Shown one piece after another: positions 36,401-44,380 of a stretch of DNA of 64,000 nt. The notes below the pieces were generated by a model. That model saw only the letters and a list, made by a program, of their open reading frames with translations, searched no databases and was not told the DNA's origin. How positions within the stretch are numbered: position 1 is the first letter of the stretch; every line of letters begins with the position of its first letter. The position numbers and the translations under genes are program-made. The DNA comes from Thermomonas paludicola. Lineage in GTDB: Bacteria; Pseudomonadota; Gammaproteobacteria; Xanthomonadales; Xanthomonadaceae. The stretch lies in NCBI RefSeq assembly GCF_024498955.1, contig NZ_CP093311.1, positions 1 to 64,000 of the forward strand, given 5' to 3'.

Positions 36401-38302
36401 ATGAATCGCCGCCTGCTGCCCCTTGCCCTGTCCCTGCTGCTTGCGGGCGGCGCCCATGCCCAGAACCCGGCCAGCGCGATTGCGCCGCCGCAAGACATCC
36501 CGTATCCCGGCACCATCAAGCTGGAAGTGGATGCCACCAACCTTGCCCAGCGCATCTTCAGGATCAAGCAAACCATCCCCGCGCAGGCCGGCCCGCTGAC
36601 CCTGCTGTACCCGATGTGGGTGCCGGGCGGCCACACCCCGCGCAACGCCATCGACAAGCTCGCCGGCATCACCTTCAAGGCCAACGGCCAGACGCTGGAG
36701 TGGAAGCGCGACACGCTGGACGTGGCCGCCTTCCATATCGACGTGCCTGCGGGCGCGACCGAAATCACCGCAGAGTTCGATTTCCTCACGCCCACCGGCG
36801 CCGGCCAGGGCCGGGTGGTGATGACCCCGAACATGCTCAACCTGCAGTTCCTGTCGGCAGCGCTGTATCCGGCCGGGTACTACACGCACCAGATCATGTT
36901 CGACGCCCGCGTGACCTATCCCGCCGGCTGGACCGCATTCACCGCGCTGGACGAAGACGGCCGCAGCGGCAACACCGTGGACTACAAGGCGGTGCCGTTC
37001 GACATCCTGGTGGACTCGCCGATTTACGCGGGCCGCTACACCAGGAATATCGACCTCACCCCGGCGGGCAGCACGGTGCCGGTCAAACTGGGCGTGGTGG
37101 CCGATGCGGCCAAATATCTGGAAGCCAAGCCGGCGCAGGTGAAGCTGCATCAGGCGATGGTGGAACAAGCGCTGAAGTTGTACGGCGCGCAGCATTACAA
37201 CCACTACCAGTTCCTGTTCTCGCTGTCGGAGCAAATGGGCGGCAACGGGCTGGAGCACCAGCGCTCCAGCGAGAATGGCGTGGACACCGACTACTTCACC
37301 GGCTGGAACGAGAAGACTGGCTTCACCGACCTGCTGGCGCACGAATACACCCACAGCTGGAATGGCAAGTACCGCCGCGGCAAGGACCTGTGGACGCCGA
37401 ACTTCAACGTGCCGATGCAGGACAGCCTGCTGTGGGTCTATGAGGGCCAAACCCAGTACTGGGGCAACGTGCTGGCCGCGCGCAGCGGCATGCGCCCGCT
37501 GCCGGCATCGATCGACGCGCTGGCGCTGGTCGCCGCCACCTACGCCGAGAACCGCCCGGGCCTGAGCTGGCGCAGCGTGCAGGACACCACCAACGACCCG
37601 ATCATCGCCAGCCGCGCGCCGCGCGCGTACCGCAACTACCAGATGAGCGAGGACTACTACTCCGCCGGGCAGATGATCTGGCTGGAAGCCGACGCGCTGA
37701 TCCGCAGCAAAACCGGCGGCAAGAAATCGCTGGATGATTTCGCCCGCGCCTTCTTCGGCGTCAACAACGGCGAATGGGAACAGCAGAACACCTACATCTT
37801 CGAGGATGTGGTGGCCACGCTCAACGGCGTGATGGCGTACGACTGGGCCACGTTCCTGCGCGCCCGCCTGGATGGCAAGACCGGCCTGACCGGCGGCATC
37901 GAGGCGGCCGGCTGGAAGCTGGTGTTCAAGGACACGCCGAATGCCTACGCGAAGGGCGCCTCGCGCGGCGGTGGCGGCGATTTCGTGTATTCGCTGGGCC
38001 TGTCGCTGGGCAAGGACGGCAGCGTCGGCGACGTGCGCTGGGACAGCCCGGCCTTCAACGCCGGCATCGGCAGCGGCGCCACGGTGATTGCGGTCAACGG
38101 CCAGGCCTATGGCAACGACGTGCTGGAAGACGCGGTGAAAGCCGCGAAGAGCGACAAGGCGCCGATTGAATTGATGCTCAAGGAATTCGACCGCTACCGC
38201 ACGGTGCAGCTCGACTACCACGGCGGCCTGCGCTACCCGCACCTGGAGCGCATCGAAGGCAAACCGGACCTGCTGACCCCGATCCTGACTGCGCGGAAGT
38301 AG
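36401..38302 (+). CDS. Secreted M61 family metallopeptidase (glycyl aminopeptidase type)
   Basis: A 633-residue zinc peptidase with a signal peptide (MNRRLLPLALSLLLAGGAHA, cleavage after AHA). The N-terminal beta domain (about 30-200) is followed by the catalytic domain with LLAHEYTHSWNGKYRRG, whose HEXXH-type HEYTH binds zinc. A C-terminal PDZ domain (about 515-610) follows, with its GLSLGKDGSVGDV turn. Family members cleave N-terminal glycine or small residues. The last 213 bases of the gene, and six bases past the stop, are duplicated at 41471-41689. Confidence 0.9.
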   Translation: MNRRLLPLALSLLLAGGAHAQNPASAIAPPQDIPYPGTIKLEVDATNLAQRIFRIKQTIPAQAGPLTLLYPMWVPGGHTPRNAIDKLAGITFKANGQTLEWKRDTLDVAAFHIDVPAGATEITAEFDFLTPTGAGQGRVVMTPNMLNLQFLSAALYPAGYYTHQIMFDARVTYPAGWTAFTALDEDGRSGNTVDYKAVPFDILVDSPIYAGRYTRNIDLTPAGSTVPVKLGVVADAAKYLEAKPAQVKLHQAMVEQALKLYGAQHYNHYQFLFSLSEQMGGNGLEHQRSSENGVDTDYFTGWNEKTGFTDLLAHEYTHSWNGKYRRGKDLWTPNFNVPMQDSLLWVYEGQTQYWGNVLAARSGMRPLPASIDALALVAATYAENRPGLSWRSVQDTTNDPIIASRAPRAYRNYQMSEDYYSAGQMIWLEADALIRSKTGGKKSLDDFARAFFGVNNGEWEQQNTYIFEDVVATLNGVMAYDWATFLRARLDGKTGLTGGIEAAGWKLVFKDTPNAYAKGASRGGGGDFVYSLGLSLGKDGSVGDVRWDSPAFNAGIGSGATVIAVNGQAYGNDVLEDAVKAAKSDKAPIELMLKEFDRYRTVQLDYHGGLRYPHLERIEGKPDLLTPILTARK

Positions 38303-38308
38303 GCGCAG
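38090..38308 (+). repeat. 219-bp direct repeat, copy 1 (M61 gene 3' end)
   Basis: This is the original copy: it contains the last 71 codons and stop of the M61 gene. It is 218/219 identical to copy 2 (one C-to-T change near 38269). The pair brackets a 3.16-kb insert. Confidence 0.95.
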
Positions 38309-38728
38309 GATTGATCTGGCAGCAGGCCGAAAGCGTCAGTCTGTTCCTACAACAGCAACAGCAACGGCAACTGCGACAGAGTGATATTCAAGCCACCAGG
38401 GCGCATCTCGGTGCGCGCTGTCCTGTGCCATCGGTTGTCCCGTCATCGATCCGGATTGATGACGGCTCCCGTCAGGGAGATTTCCCGAGCCTTGGCACCT
38501 CCAACGGGCCGGCGTCGCCGGGCAGCGTTTGCAGGGTGATGACTTTGCGCCCGGCCTGCGCGCCGGGCGTTGCAGAGGTAGGTGCACGAGGGAAACGGCT
38601 TGTCGCGGCGTTTGACCATCGCTTCGTTCGCGCTGTTCGAGAAAATCTTGTGCACCACGGGCGCATCAAAAATGGGCAAGGCTTAGTCTCAACTTCCAAG
38701 TGCAACACCCCCATATCGGGGCGTTGCC
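38309..38728. other. Insert segment without a recognisable gene
   Basis: I find no supported gene in these 420 bases. They start at the end of repeat copy 1 and include short CAACAG/CAACGG repeats near 38348-38370. A short palindrome CCCCCATATCGGGG lies at about 38707-38720. The sequence reads as degraded DNA upstream of the IS30 relic. Confidence 0.6.
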
Positions 38729-38983
38729 ATGTCCAGAACCTATCACCACCTGGGCGCCGAAGAACGCGCTGTCATCATGCTCGAACGTCAGCATGGCAGC
38801 AGTCTGCGCTCCATTGCGCTGCGCATCCAGAACCGTCCGGAACACATCGAAGCCCGCCTGGTCCCCGGCCACTGGGAGGGCGATTTCATCAAGGGCGCCT
38901 ACAGCCGCTCTGCGGTGGGCGTGCTGGTCGAGCGCAAGACCCGGTTCGTGGTGCTGTGCCGTCCGTGGTCGTCCATTTTATAG
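38729..38983 (+). pseudogene. IS30-family transposase, internally deleted and truncated
   Basis: The frame opens with a normal IS30 N-terminus (MSRTYHHLGAEERAVIMLER, helix-turn-helix). It is then joined after about residue 33 directly to the start of the catalytic core (RPEHIEARLVPGHWEGDFIK and LVERKTRFVVL) and stops after 84 residues. Complete IS30 transposases have more than 300 residues, so both an internal deletion and a 3' truncation occurred. The first Asp of the DDE triad is in the GHWEGD motif; the other two are gone. It is inactive. It sits 33 bp before the lower-G+C GGDEF gene. Confidence 0.88.
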
Positions 38984-39016
38984 GTTATAAAGTCAGATCA
39001 GGAATAGCCAGCAGAG

Positions 39017-41329
39017 ATGAAAACAATGAAATTCATCCGCTTCTACGCTTTCTTCCTGTTACTTACGATTGCTCCTTTCCTGGTGCAAGCCGACGTCCCA
39101 TCGACCCAAAAAGCGCCTCACGATAGCGAAAACAAAACCGAGATGAGTTTCACGAGTGATCAGCAAGCGTGGCTCGCTGCACACCCGGTCATCCGTGTCG
39201 GCGTCGATCCAGATTTCGCGCCTTATGAATGGCTCGACAAAAGCGGAAACTACGTAGGAATTGCCGTTGATTACCTGCAGCACCTGGAAAAAGCGATGGG
39301 TGTACGTTTTGAAATCGTTCGGGATAAAACCTGGTCAGAATCCCAGGACATGGCCAAGCGAGGCGAACTGGACATGCTGTCCAGCATGGTCAAAACGCCG
39401 GAACGGTCGCAATACATGATCTTTACTGAGCCCTATAGAGAAACGCAGTTGATCATTATCGACAACGGGCAAGGCGGTTTCATCGGGGATCTGACGCATC
39501 TGACGGGAAAACGTGTTGCGCTGGAAACGGGCTATTTTGCCAAGGAGCTGCTGGAAAAAAACTACCCGAAAATCAACCTCGTATTTGCCGACAACACGTA
39601 CGACGCCTTGCTCTTGGTGGAAGATGGAAAGGCTGACGCCTACGTAGGAGATGCCGGGGCCGCCAACTATGTCATCAAGAAACACGATCTGTTGAACCTG
39701 CGTTTTTCCGGCCAGACGGAATACACCAGCGCGCAAAGCTTCGCCGTTACTAAGAACAATGCAGAGCTGGCCGCAATCCTTAGTAAAATAATGGGCAGCA
39801 TGTCTAGGGAAGAGTCCGAAGCTATATTCAACCGCTGGCTAGGAATGAGAATTGAACAGGGAATAGAAACGAAAACATTGATTCAGTACGGCGCAGGATT
39901 TGCGGCATTATTTCTGCTCTTTGGCTACTGGGTTTTTCGACTTCGGCGTGAAATCGGCTACCGTAAAGCCGCCGAGATGCGTGAGCATTCTCGCAACAGC
40001 ATTCTGGAAATGCTTGCCAAGGCAGCGCCCTTGCCGGCGATCCTTGAAACGATTGAGCGCAGTGTGGAGCAGCAGTATTCAAACTTGCAGTGCCGTATTT
40101 CCATGCATGACGCCCAAGCACAGCAGTCGCCGCATACGGCGACAACTGGCGCAGCAACCCACGACACGGCGCCCAGCCCCTCAGGCGTCCGCAGCACGCA
40201 AGCAATCCAGGCTGCGTCAGGCGAAATTCTGGGGACTCTGTCGCTTTACAGCCATGCCGCAAACACCATGGTGGTGCCCAAAACAGAGTCGAACATGTTC
40301 TCCGACGCAATCCTGATCGAGCAATTCACTCACTTGGCCGGCATTGCCATCGAAAAATGGAATTCTGCTGAAAAACTTCGTCACAGCGAGGCGCACTATC
40401 GCCAATTGACCGAAGGAGCCTCCGACATTATCTGGAAAACAGACTCTGATCTACGCGTCACCTATATCAGTCTTGCCGATGAACGACTGCGTGGCTATAG
40501 GGCCGACGAGGTCATTGGCCGCCATATTTTTGAAATGTTTACCGAAGAAGGGGTTGCAACGGTTACTGAATTAATGCGTCAGCGACAGGAGGCCGAGCAA
40601 TGCGGAGTCCCCAGCGGGCCGGTCACCTTCGAGGTCCAACAGCGCTGCAAAGACGGGCGCCTCATATGGGCAGAAGTGCTTTCAAAACCCGAACGTGATG
40701 AGCACGGCACGATTGTCGGATTCCACGGCGTTACGCGGGAAACTACCGAACGCAAGCAGATGCAGGATCAGGTGCGTCAACTGGCGTTTTTTGACCCGCT
40801 GACCCGCCTGCCCAACCGCCGACTGCTCAATGACCGCCTTGGCCAAGTGATGACGGCCAGCAAACGCAGCGCTTGCCATGGCGCATTGATGATTCTTGAT
40901 CTGGATAATTTCAAGCACCTCAACGATACACAGGGGCACCTGGTTGGCGATTTGCTATTGATCGAGGTTGCCAGACGACTGACCTGCTGCGTGCGCGCGA
41001 TGGATACGGTGGCGCGTTTCGGCGGCGATGAATTTGTTGTCCTCCTGAGCGACTTGAATGCCGACGAAAAAGCATCAGCACTACAGGCCCGCCTCGTCGC
41101 CGAAAAGATTCGCAGCAGCTTGTCTGAGCCGTATTTACTGACTGTCAAACACCCCGGACAGGCCGATACCATCGTCGAGCATTGCTGCTCGGCAAGTATC
41201 GGCGTGGTGATTTTCATCGGCAACGAAAACACTCAGGACGACATGCTCAAGTGGGCCGATGCGGCGATGTATCAAGCCAAAGCAGCTGGACGCAACCTGA
41301 TCCAGTTATATGACGAAAAACCGGAGTGA
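39017..41329 (+). CDS. Periplasmic-sensing diguanylate cyclase (SBP-GAF-PAS-GGDEF)
   Basis: A 770-residue inner-membrane protein. A signal anchor (1-24) precedes a periplasmic SBP_bac_3 amino-acid-binding-like domain (about 50-285, PVIRVGVDPDFAPYEW). A membrane helix (about 290-312), a GAF-like region (about 330-455) and a PAS domain (about 462-590) follow. The GGDEF domain (about 600-765) is intact (RFGGDEFVVLL), so it should make c-di-GMP. The inhibitory I-site RxxD is present as RAMD, exactly five residues before GGDEF. Base composition is visibly lower in G+C (31 of 60 in 39121-39180, against 39 of 60 in 37321-37380), which supports recent acquisition. It lies inside the bracketed insert. 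Confidence 0.9.
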   Translation: MKTMKFIRFYAFFLLLTIAPFLVQADVPSTQKAPHDSENKTEMSFTSDQQAWLAAHPVIRVGVDPDFAPYEWLDKSGNYVGIAVDYLQHLEKAMGVRFEIVRDKTWSESQDMAKRGELDMLSSMVKTPERSQYMIFTEPYRETQLIIIDNGQGGFIGDLTHLTGKRVALETGYFAKELLEKNYPKINLVFADNTYDALLLVEDGKADAYVGDAGAANYVIKKHDLLNLRFSGQTEYTSAQSFAVTKNNAELAAILSKIMGSMSREESEAIFNRWLGMRIEQGIETKTLIQYGAGFAALFLLFGYWVFRLRREIGYRKAAEMREHSRNSILEMLAKAAPLPAILETIERSVEQQYSNLQCRISMHDAQAQQSPHTATTGAATHDTAPSPSGVRSTQAIQAASGEILGTLSLYSHAANTMVVPKTESNMFSDAILIEQFTHLAGIAIEKWNSAEKLRHSEAHYRQLTEGASDIIWKTDSDLRVTYISLADERLRGYRADEVIGRHIFEMFTEEGVATVTELMRQRQEAEQCGVPSGPVTFEVQQRCKDGRLIWAEVLSKPERDEHGTIVGFHGVTRETTERKQMQDQVRQLAFFDPLTRLPNRRLLNDRLGQVMTASKRSACHGALMILDLDNFKHLNDTQGHLVGDLLLIEVARRLTCCVRAMDTVARFGGDEFVVLLSDLNADEKASALQARLVAEKIRSSLSEPYLLTVKHPGQADTIVEHCCSASIGVVIFIGNENTQDDMLKWADAAMYQAKAAGRNLIQLYDEKPE

Positions 41330-41470
41330 TCGAACCGCCATGGAAATTGCTTGCTGCTTTCAGCAACGGCTCCGGATGGAGCGCGCAGCGCAACATGGCC
41401 GTTGGGTGGGGGGATTACCGCTGGACGGCGAATTTCCGATGAGCGCGTTGAACGATGCCGGACGGACATC

Positions 41471-41689
41471 GCGGTCAACGGCCAGGCCTATGGCAACGAC
41501 GTGCTGGAAGACGCGGTGAAAGCCGCGAAGAGCGACAAGGCGCCGATTGAATTGATGCTCAAGGAATTCGACCGCTACCGCACGGTGCAGCTCGACTACC
41601 ACGGCGGCCTGCGCTACCCGCACCTGGAGCGCATCGAAGGCAAACCGGATCTGCTGACCCCGATCCTGACTGCGCGGAAGTAGGCGCAG
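41471..41689 (+). repeat. 219-bp direct repeat, copy 2 (extra M61 3' end)
   Basis: A copy of the M61 gene end with one mismatch, out of context: no peptidase body precedes it. Just upstream, ALNDAGRTDIAVNG keeps weak resemblance to the original GSGATVIAVNG. The copy is therefore a 3' pseudogene fragment. A long inverted repeat follows 15 bp later. Confidence 0.95.
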
Positions 41690-41704
41690 CGGGCAAAAAG
41701 CGGA

Positions 41705-41769
41705 CGCACAAAGGGGACGGGGGAAATCAAGCCTGCTTGATTCCCTCCGTCCCCCATTGCCTTGTGCGC
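41705..41769. repeat. Long imperfect inverted repeat after the insert
   Basis: Arms 41705-41731 and 41736-41769 pair (CACAA, GGGGACGG and ATCAAG segments) with a few mismatches and a 7-bp insertion in the right arm; the loop is four bases. It could terminate transcription between the insert and the cyanophycinase gene. Palindromes with a GGGGACGG core remind me of RAYT/REP-type elements of this bacterial family. Confidence 0.7.
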
Positions 41770-43713
41770 TTACAACCCCGGCATCGGCAGGGCGTCGGTC
41801 TTGTAGATCGCCACGTGCGGCACGCCGTCGGCGCCAATCCAGCCGCGATACATGCCGCCGGTGTTGAACGGGAACGCCACGCTGCCATCCGCGCCCAGCG
41901 CAATCGCGCCGCCATCGCCGCCGGCCTTGGGGATGTCGTGGTTGATGACGCCATCGGCTGCTTTCGCGAGCGGCTCGCCGGCCAGGCGCACGCGGGCGCA
42001 GATCTCATGCGCAGCAGCGTCGCGGATGTAGAACTCGCCCCAGCCGGTCCCCGACACCGCGCAGCGCGCGTCCGCCCAGGTGCCGGCGCCGATGATCGGT
42101 GAATCACCCACGCGGCCATAGCGCTTGTTGGTCATGCCACCCGTCGAGGTCCCCGCCGCCAGGTGGCCCTGCACGTCCAGCGCCAGCGCGCCCACGGTGC
42201 CGAAATAGGCCTTGCCCGGCAGCACCAGGGGCGTGTTCGATGCCTGCGCCCGGGCTTCTTCGCGCAGTGCCTGCTGCAGGGCTTTCCAGCGCTTGTCGGT
42301 GCGGAAGTAGGACGGATCAACCAGCGCGATGCCCTGCTCCTTGGCGAAGATTTCCGCACCGTCGCCCACCATCATCACGTGCCTGGAGTGATCCATGATC
42401 GCGCGCGCCAGCAGGATCGGGTTCTTCACCCGATGCAGGCCCGCCGCTGCCCCGGCCATGCCGCTGGCGCCATCCATCAGCGAGGTGTCCAGCTCGTTCT
42501 TGCCGTCGTGGGTGAACACGGCGCCGCGCCCGGCGTTGAACTGCGGTGCATCCTCCAGCACGGTGATCGCGGCGGTCACCGCATCCACCGCCGGCTTGCC
42601 TGCGACCAGCCGCGCGTGGCCTGCACGCAGCGCCGCCTCCAGCGCCGCCGTGGCATCGGCTTCCTCGGCGGCGGTCAAATCGCCCGGCTCCACCCCTGCG
42701 CCCCCGTGGATGACCAGCGTCGGCGTGTCCAGCACCGCCAGCACGCCATCGCGCACCGTGTAACTGCGATCAAAGGCCGGCTTGTCGATGTCGCCGGAGG
42801 GCAAGTGCAGCACGGAATCCTTGTCGGCCCCCAGCGTCCGCACACGATCCAGGTGCATCGCGTGGTCTTCCACCTGCCGGTTCTCGAACCCGCCGCGCAC
42901 CACCGTCGCGCCTGCACCCGGCGCCGTGGCATATACGTGGCCGGTCCCGTCGCCTTCCACGGCGACGGCCGCGCTTTCGTCCACGCCCAACCCAACCAGC
43001 GGGCGCTTGGCCAGTTCCTCGCTCTTGGCCAGGAATGCCACCAGGCGGCCCAGCCGGGCGCGTTCGCTGAAGTGGGTATCGGTGACCACACCTTCCAGCA
43101 GGGCGATGTCGAGGAACCCGGTTTCGATGGTATTGCCGTCGCCCAGCGGATCGGCCAGCGCGCGCGGGCTGGTGATGCTGCCGCCATCCATCGCGCCGTA
43201 CAGGTATTCACCGAGCATTGCCAGGCCGGCGCTGGTGCCGCCCAATGGCTTGCCGGCACGCACGTGCTCGTTCAACGCCTTGGCCACCGGCGTTCCGCGC
43301 CAGTAGCGCACATAGCGGGACTGGTCGCCGCCGGCGATGAAGATGCCATCGGCATGCCGCAGCGCGGCCAGGATCTTCGGATCGCTGGCGGCTTCGCGAT
43401 CCTTGAACACGAAGGTTTCCACCGATTGGATGCCGCCGATCTTGTTGTAGAACTCTTCGCCAATCTGCCCGCCCAGCGATGCACGCAGCACCACGATGTG
43501 GCCGTGCCCGGCCTTGCCCATGAACCAATGCATGGCATCGAAGTTGCGGTCGCCGCCGCCCATCAGCAGCAGGCCCGGCGCCACCTTGCCCGGTGTCCTG
43601 GCCTGCACGTTGCCAATCACGTAGTGGTCGACATTCGCCGCCAGAACGGAAACCGAGGGCAGTGCCGCAAGCAGTGCCGCCAACATCATCGACCAACCGA
43701 CCCGACGCTTCAT
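41770..43713 (-). CDS. Secreted fusion: cyanophycinase (S51) + isoaspartyl peptidase (Ntn)
   Basis: A 647-residue two-enzyme fusion with a signal peptide (residues 1-25, cleavage after VLA). Residues 35-330 are a cyanophycinase-like S51 peptidase. The catalytic serine S161 is in GGTSAGLAML, the histidine H214 in THFSERARLGRL, and the conserved GGDQSRYVRYWRGTP and GLGVDESAAV are present. Residues 340-647 are an L-asparaginase/isoaspartyl peptidase that starts PTLVIHGGAG; the autoprocessing nucleophile T506 is in FGTVGALALD, with GTSTGGMTNK and PFNTGGMYR following. The first half should cut cyanophycin to beta-Asp-Arg dipeptides and the second split these to Asp and Arg. It is divergent from a FecI-FecR-TonB receptor set. 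Confidence 0.9.
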   Translation of the reverse strand: MKRRVGWSMMLAALLAALPSVSVLAANVDHYVIGNVQARTPGKVAPGLLLMGGGDRNFDAMHWFMGKAGHGHIVVLRASLGGQIGEEFYNKIGGIQSVETFVFKDREAASDPKILAALRHADGIFIAGGDQSRYVRYWRGTPVAKALNEHVRAGKPLGGTSAGLAMLGEYLYGAMDGGSITSPRALADPLGDGNTIETGFLDIALLEGVVTDTHFSERARLGRLVAFLAKSEELAKRPLVGLGVDESAAVAVEGDGTGHVYATAPGAGATVVRGGFENRQVEDHAMHLDRVRTLGADKDSVLHLPSGDIDKPAFDRSYTVRDGVLAVLDTPTLVIHGGAGVEPGDLTAAEEADATAALEAALRAGHARLVAGKPAVDAVTAAITVLEDAPQFNAGRGAVFTHDGKNELDTSLMDGASGMAGAAAGLHRVKNPILLARAIMDHSRHVMMVGDGAEIFAKEQGIALVDPSYFRTDKRWKALQQALREEARAQASNTPLVLPGKAYFGTVGALALDVQGHLAAGTSTGGMTNKRYGRVGDSPIIGAGTWADARCAVSGTGWGEFYIRDAAAHEICARVRLAGEPLAKAADGVINHDIPKAGGDGGAIALGADGSVAFPFNTGGMYRGWIGADGVPHVAIYKTDALPMPGL

Positions 43714-43809
43714 CGTTGTCCATCTCCACAGGTTGACAGTTACCGTTGTTAGACGAATGGGCAGCTGATTTCCCCCGCCGGCGCGCGCTGGATTCGCTAT
43801 CGTAGGCGC

Positions 43810-44376
43810 ATGCAAGCTGCGCGCGACCACTGGTTCGTCACCGAAGTCCTCGTCCACGAGGCAGCGCTGATGCGTTTCCTGCAGCGTCACTGGCAGCATC
43901 GCGATGAACTGCATGACCTGCGCCAGGAACTGTATGCACGCATTTACGAGGCCGCCGCGAAGTCGCTGCCAGCGCAGCCGAAATCCTTCCTGTTCGCCAG
44001 CGCACGGCACCTGATGACCGACCGCCTGCGTCGCAGCAAGGTGGTCTCGATCGAACCGATGGGTGATTTCGAGCCTTCGCACGTCTTGGTGGATGAGGTG
44101 TCGCCGGAACGCTGGTGCGGTGGCCGGCAGGCGCTGCGGCAACTGTCCGACGCGCTTGACCAGTTGCCCGACCGCTGCCGCGAAGTGGTGTGGCTGCGTC
44201 GCGTGCAGGAGTTGTCGCAAAAGGAAGTGGCGTTGCGTTTGGGAATCAGCGAGAAGACCGTGGAAAAGCACATCGCCAAGGGCATGCGTCTGCTGGCCAA
44301 CGCGCTGTACGCCGGGCAAACCGGTGTGCCTGCGCCGGCCCTGGATGCGGGCGCCGATGCGCAGCTGGCGGACTGA
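43810..44376 (+). CDS. FecI-type ECF sigma factor
   Basis: A 188-residue sigma factor of the iron-transport/TonB-receptor signalling class. Region 2 includes LRQELYARIYEAAAKSLPAQ and FLFASARHLMTDRLRRSKVV; region 4 includes LPDRCREVVWLRRVQELSQK and the helix-turn-helix LRLGISEKTVEKHIAKGMRL. It starts 96 bp from the divergent fusion enzyme gene, and the FecR-like gene follows 4 bp later, the standard pairing. Such sigma factors usually activate the neighbouring TonB-dependent receptor gene on binding of its substrate. Confidence 0.92.
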   Translation: MQAARDHWFVTEVLVHEAALMRFLQRHWQHRDELHDLRQELYARIYEAAAKSLPAQPKSFLFASARHLMTDRLRRSKVVSIEPMGDFEPSHVLVDEVSPERWCGGRQALRQLSDALDQLPDRCREVVWLRRVQELSQKEVALRLGISEKTVEKHIAKGMRLLANALYAGQTGVPAPALDAGADAQLAD

Positions 44377-44380
44377 GACC

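Noticed and set aside
34988..38242. Minus-strand open frame of 1084 codons
   Set aside because: It lies antisense to folE, DUF2239 and the M61 gene, which all have strong family motifs. The His/Arg/Ala/Gln-rich translation shows no domain and is typical of GC-rich antisense frames.
38443..38679. Small minus-strand gene in the insert
   Set aside because: No ribosome binding site, no family and no composition support; the region looks like decayed DNA.
38309..41470. Integrative element with its own integrase at the M61 3' end
   Set aside because: The 219-bp repeats would suit an attachment site in principle, but there is no integrase, relaxase or phage gene in the insert and the repeat is far longer than usual attachment cores.
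44063..44380. N-terminal extension of the FecR-like protein
   Set aside because: The frame continues upstream only as a shadow of the sigma gene; the FecR_N domain starts right after ATG 44381.
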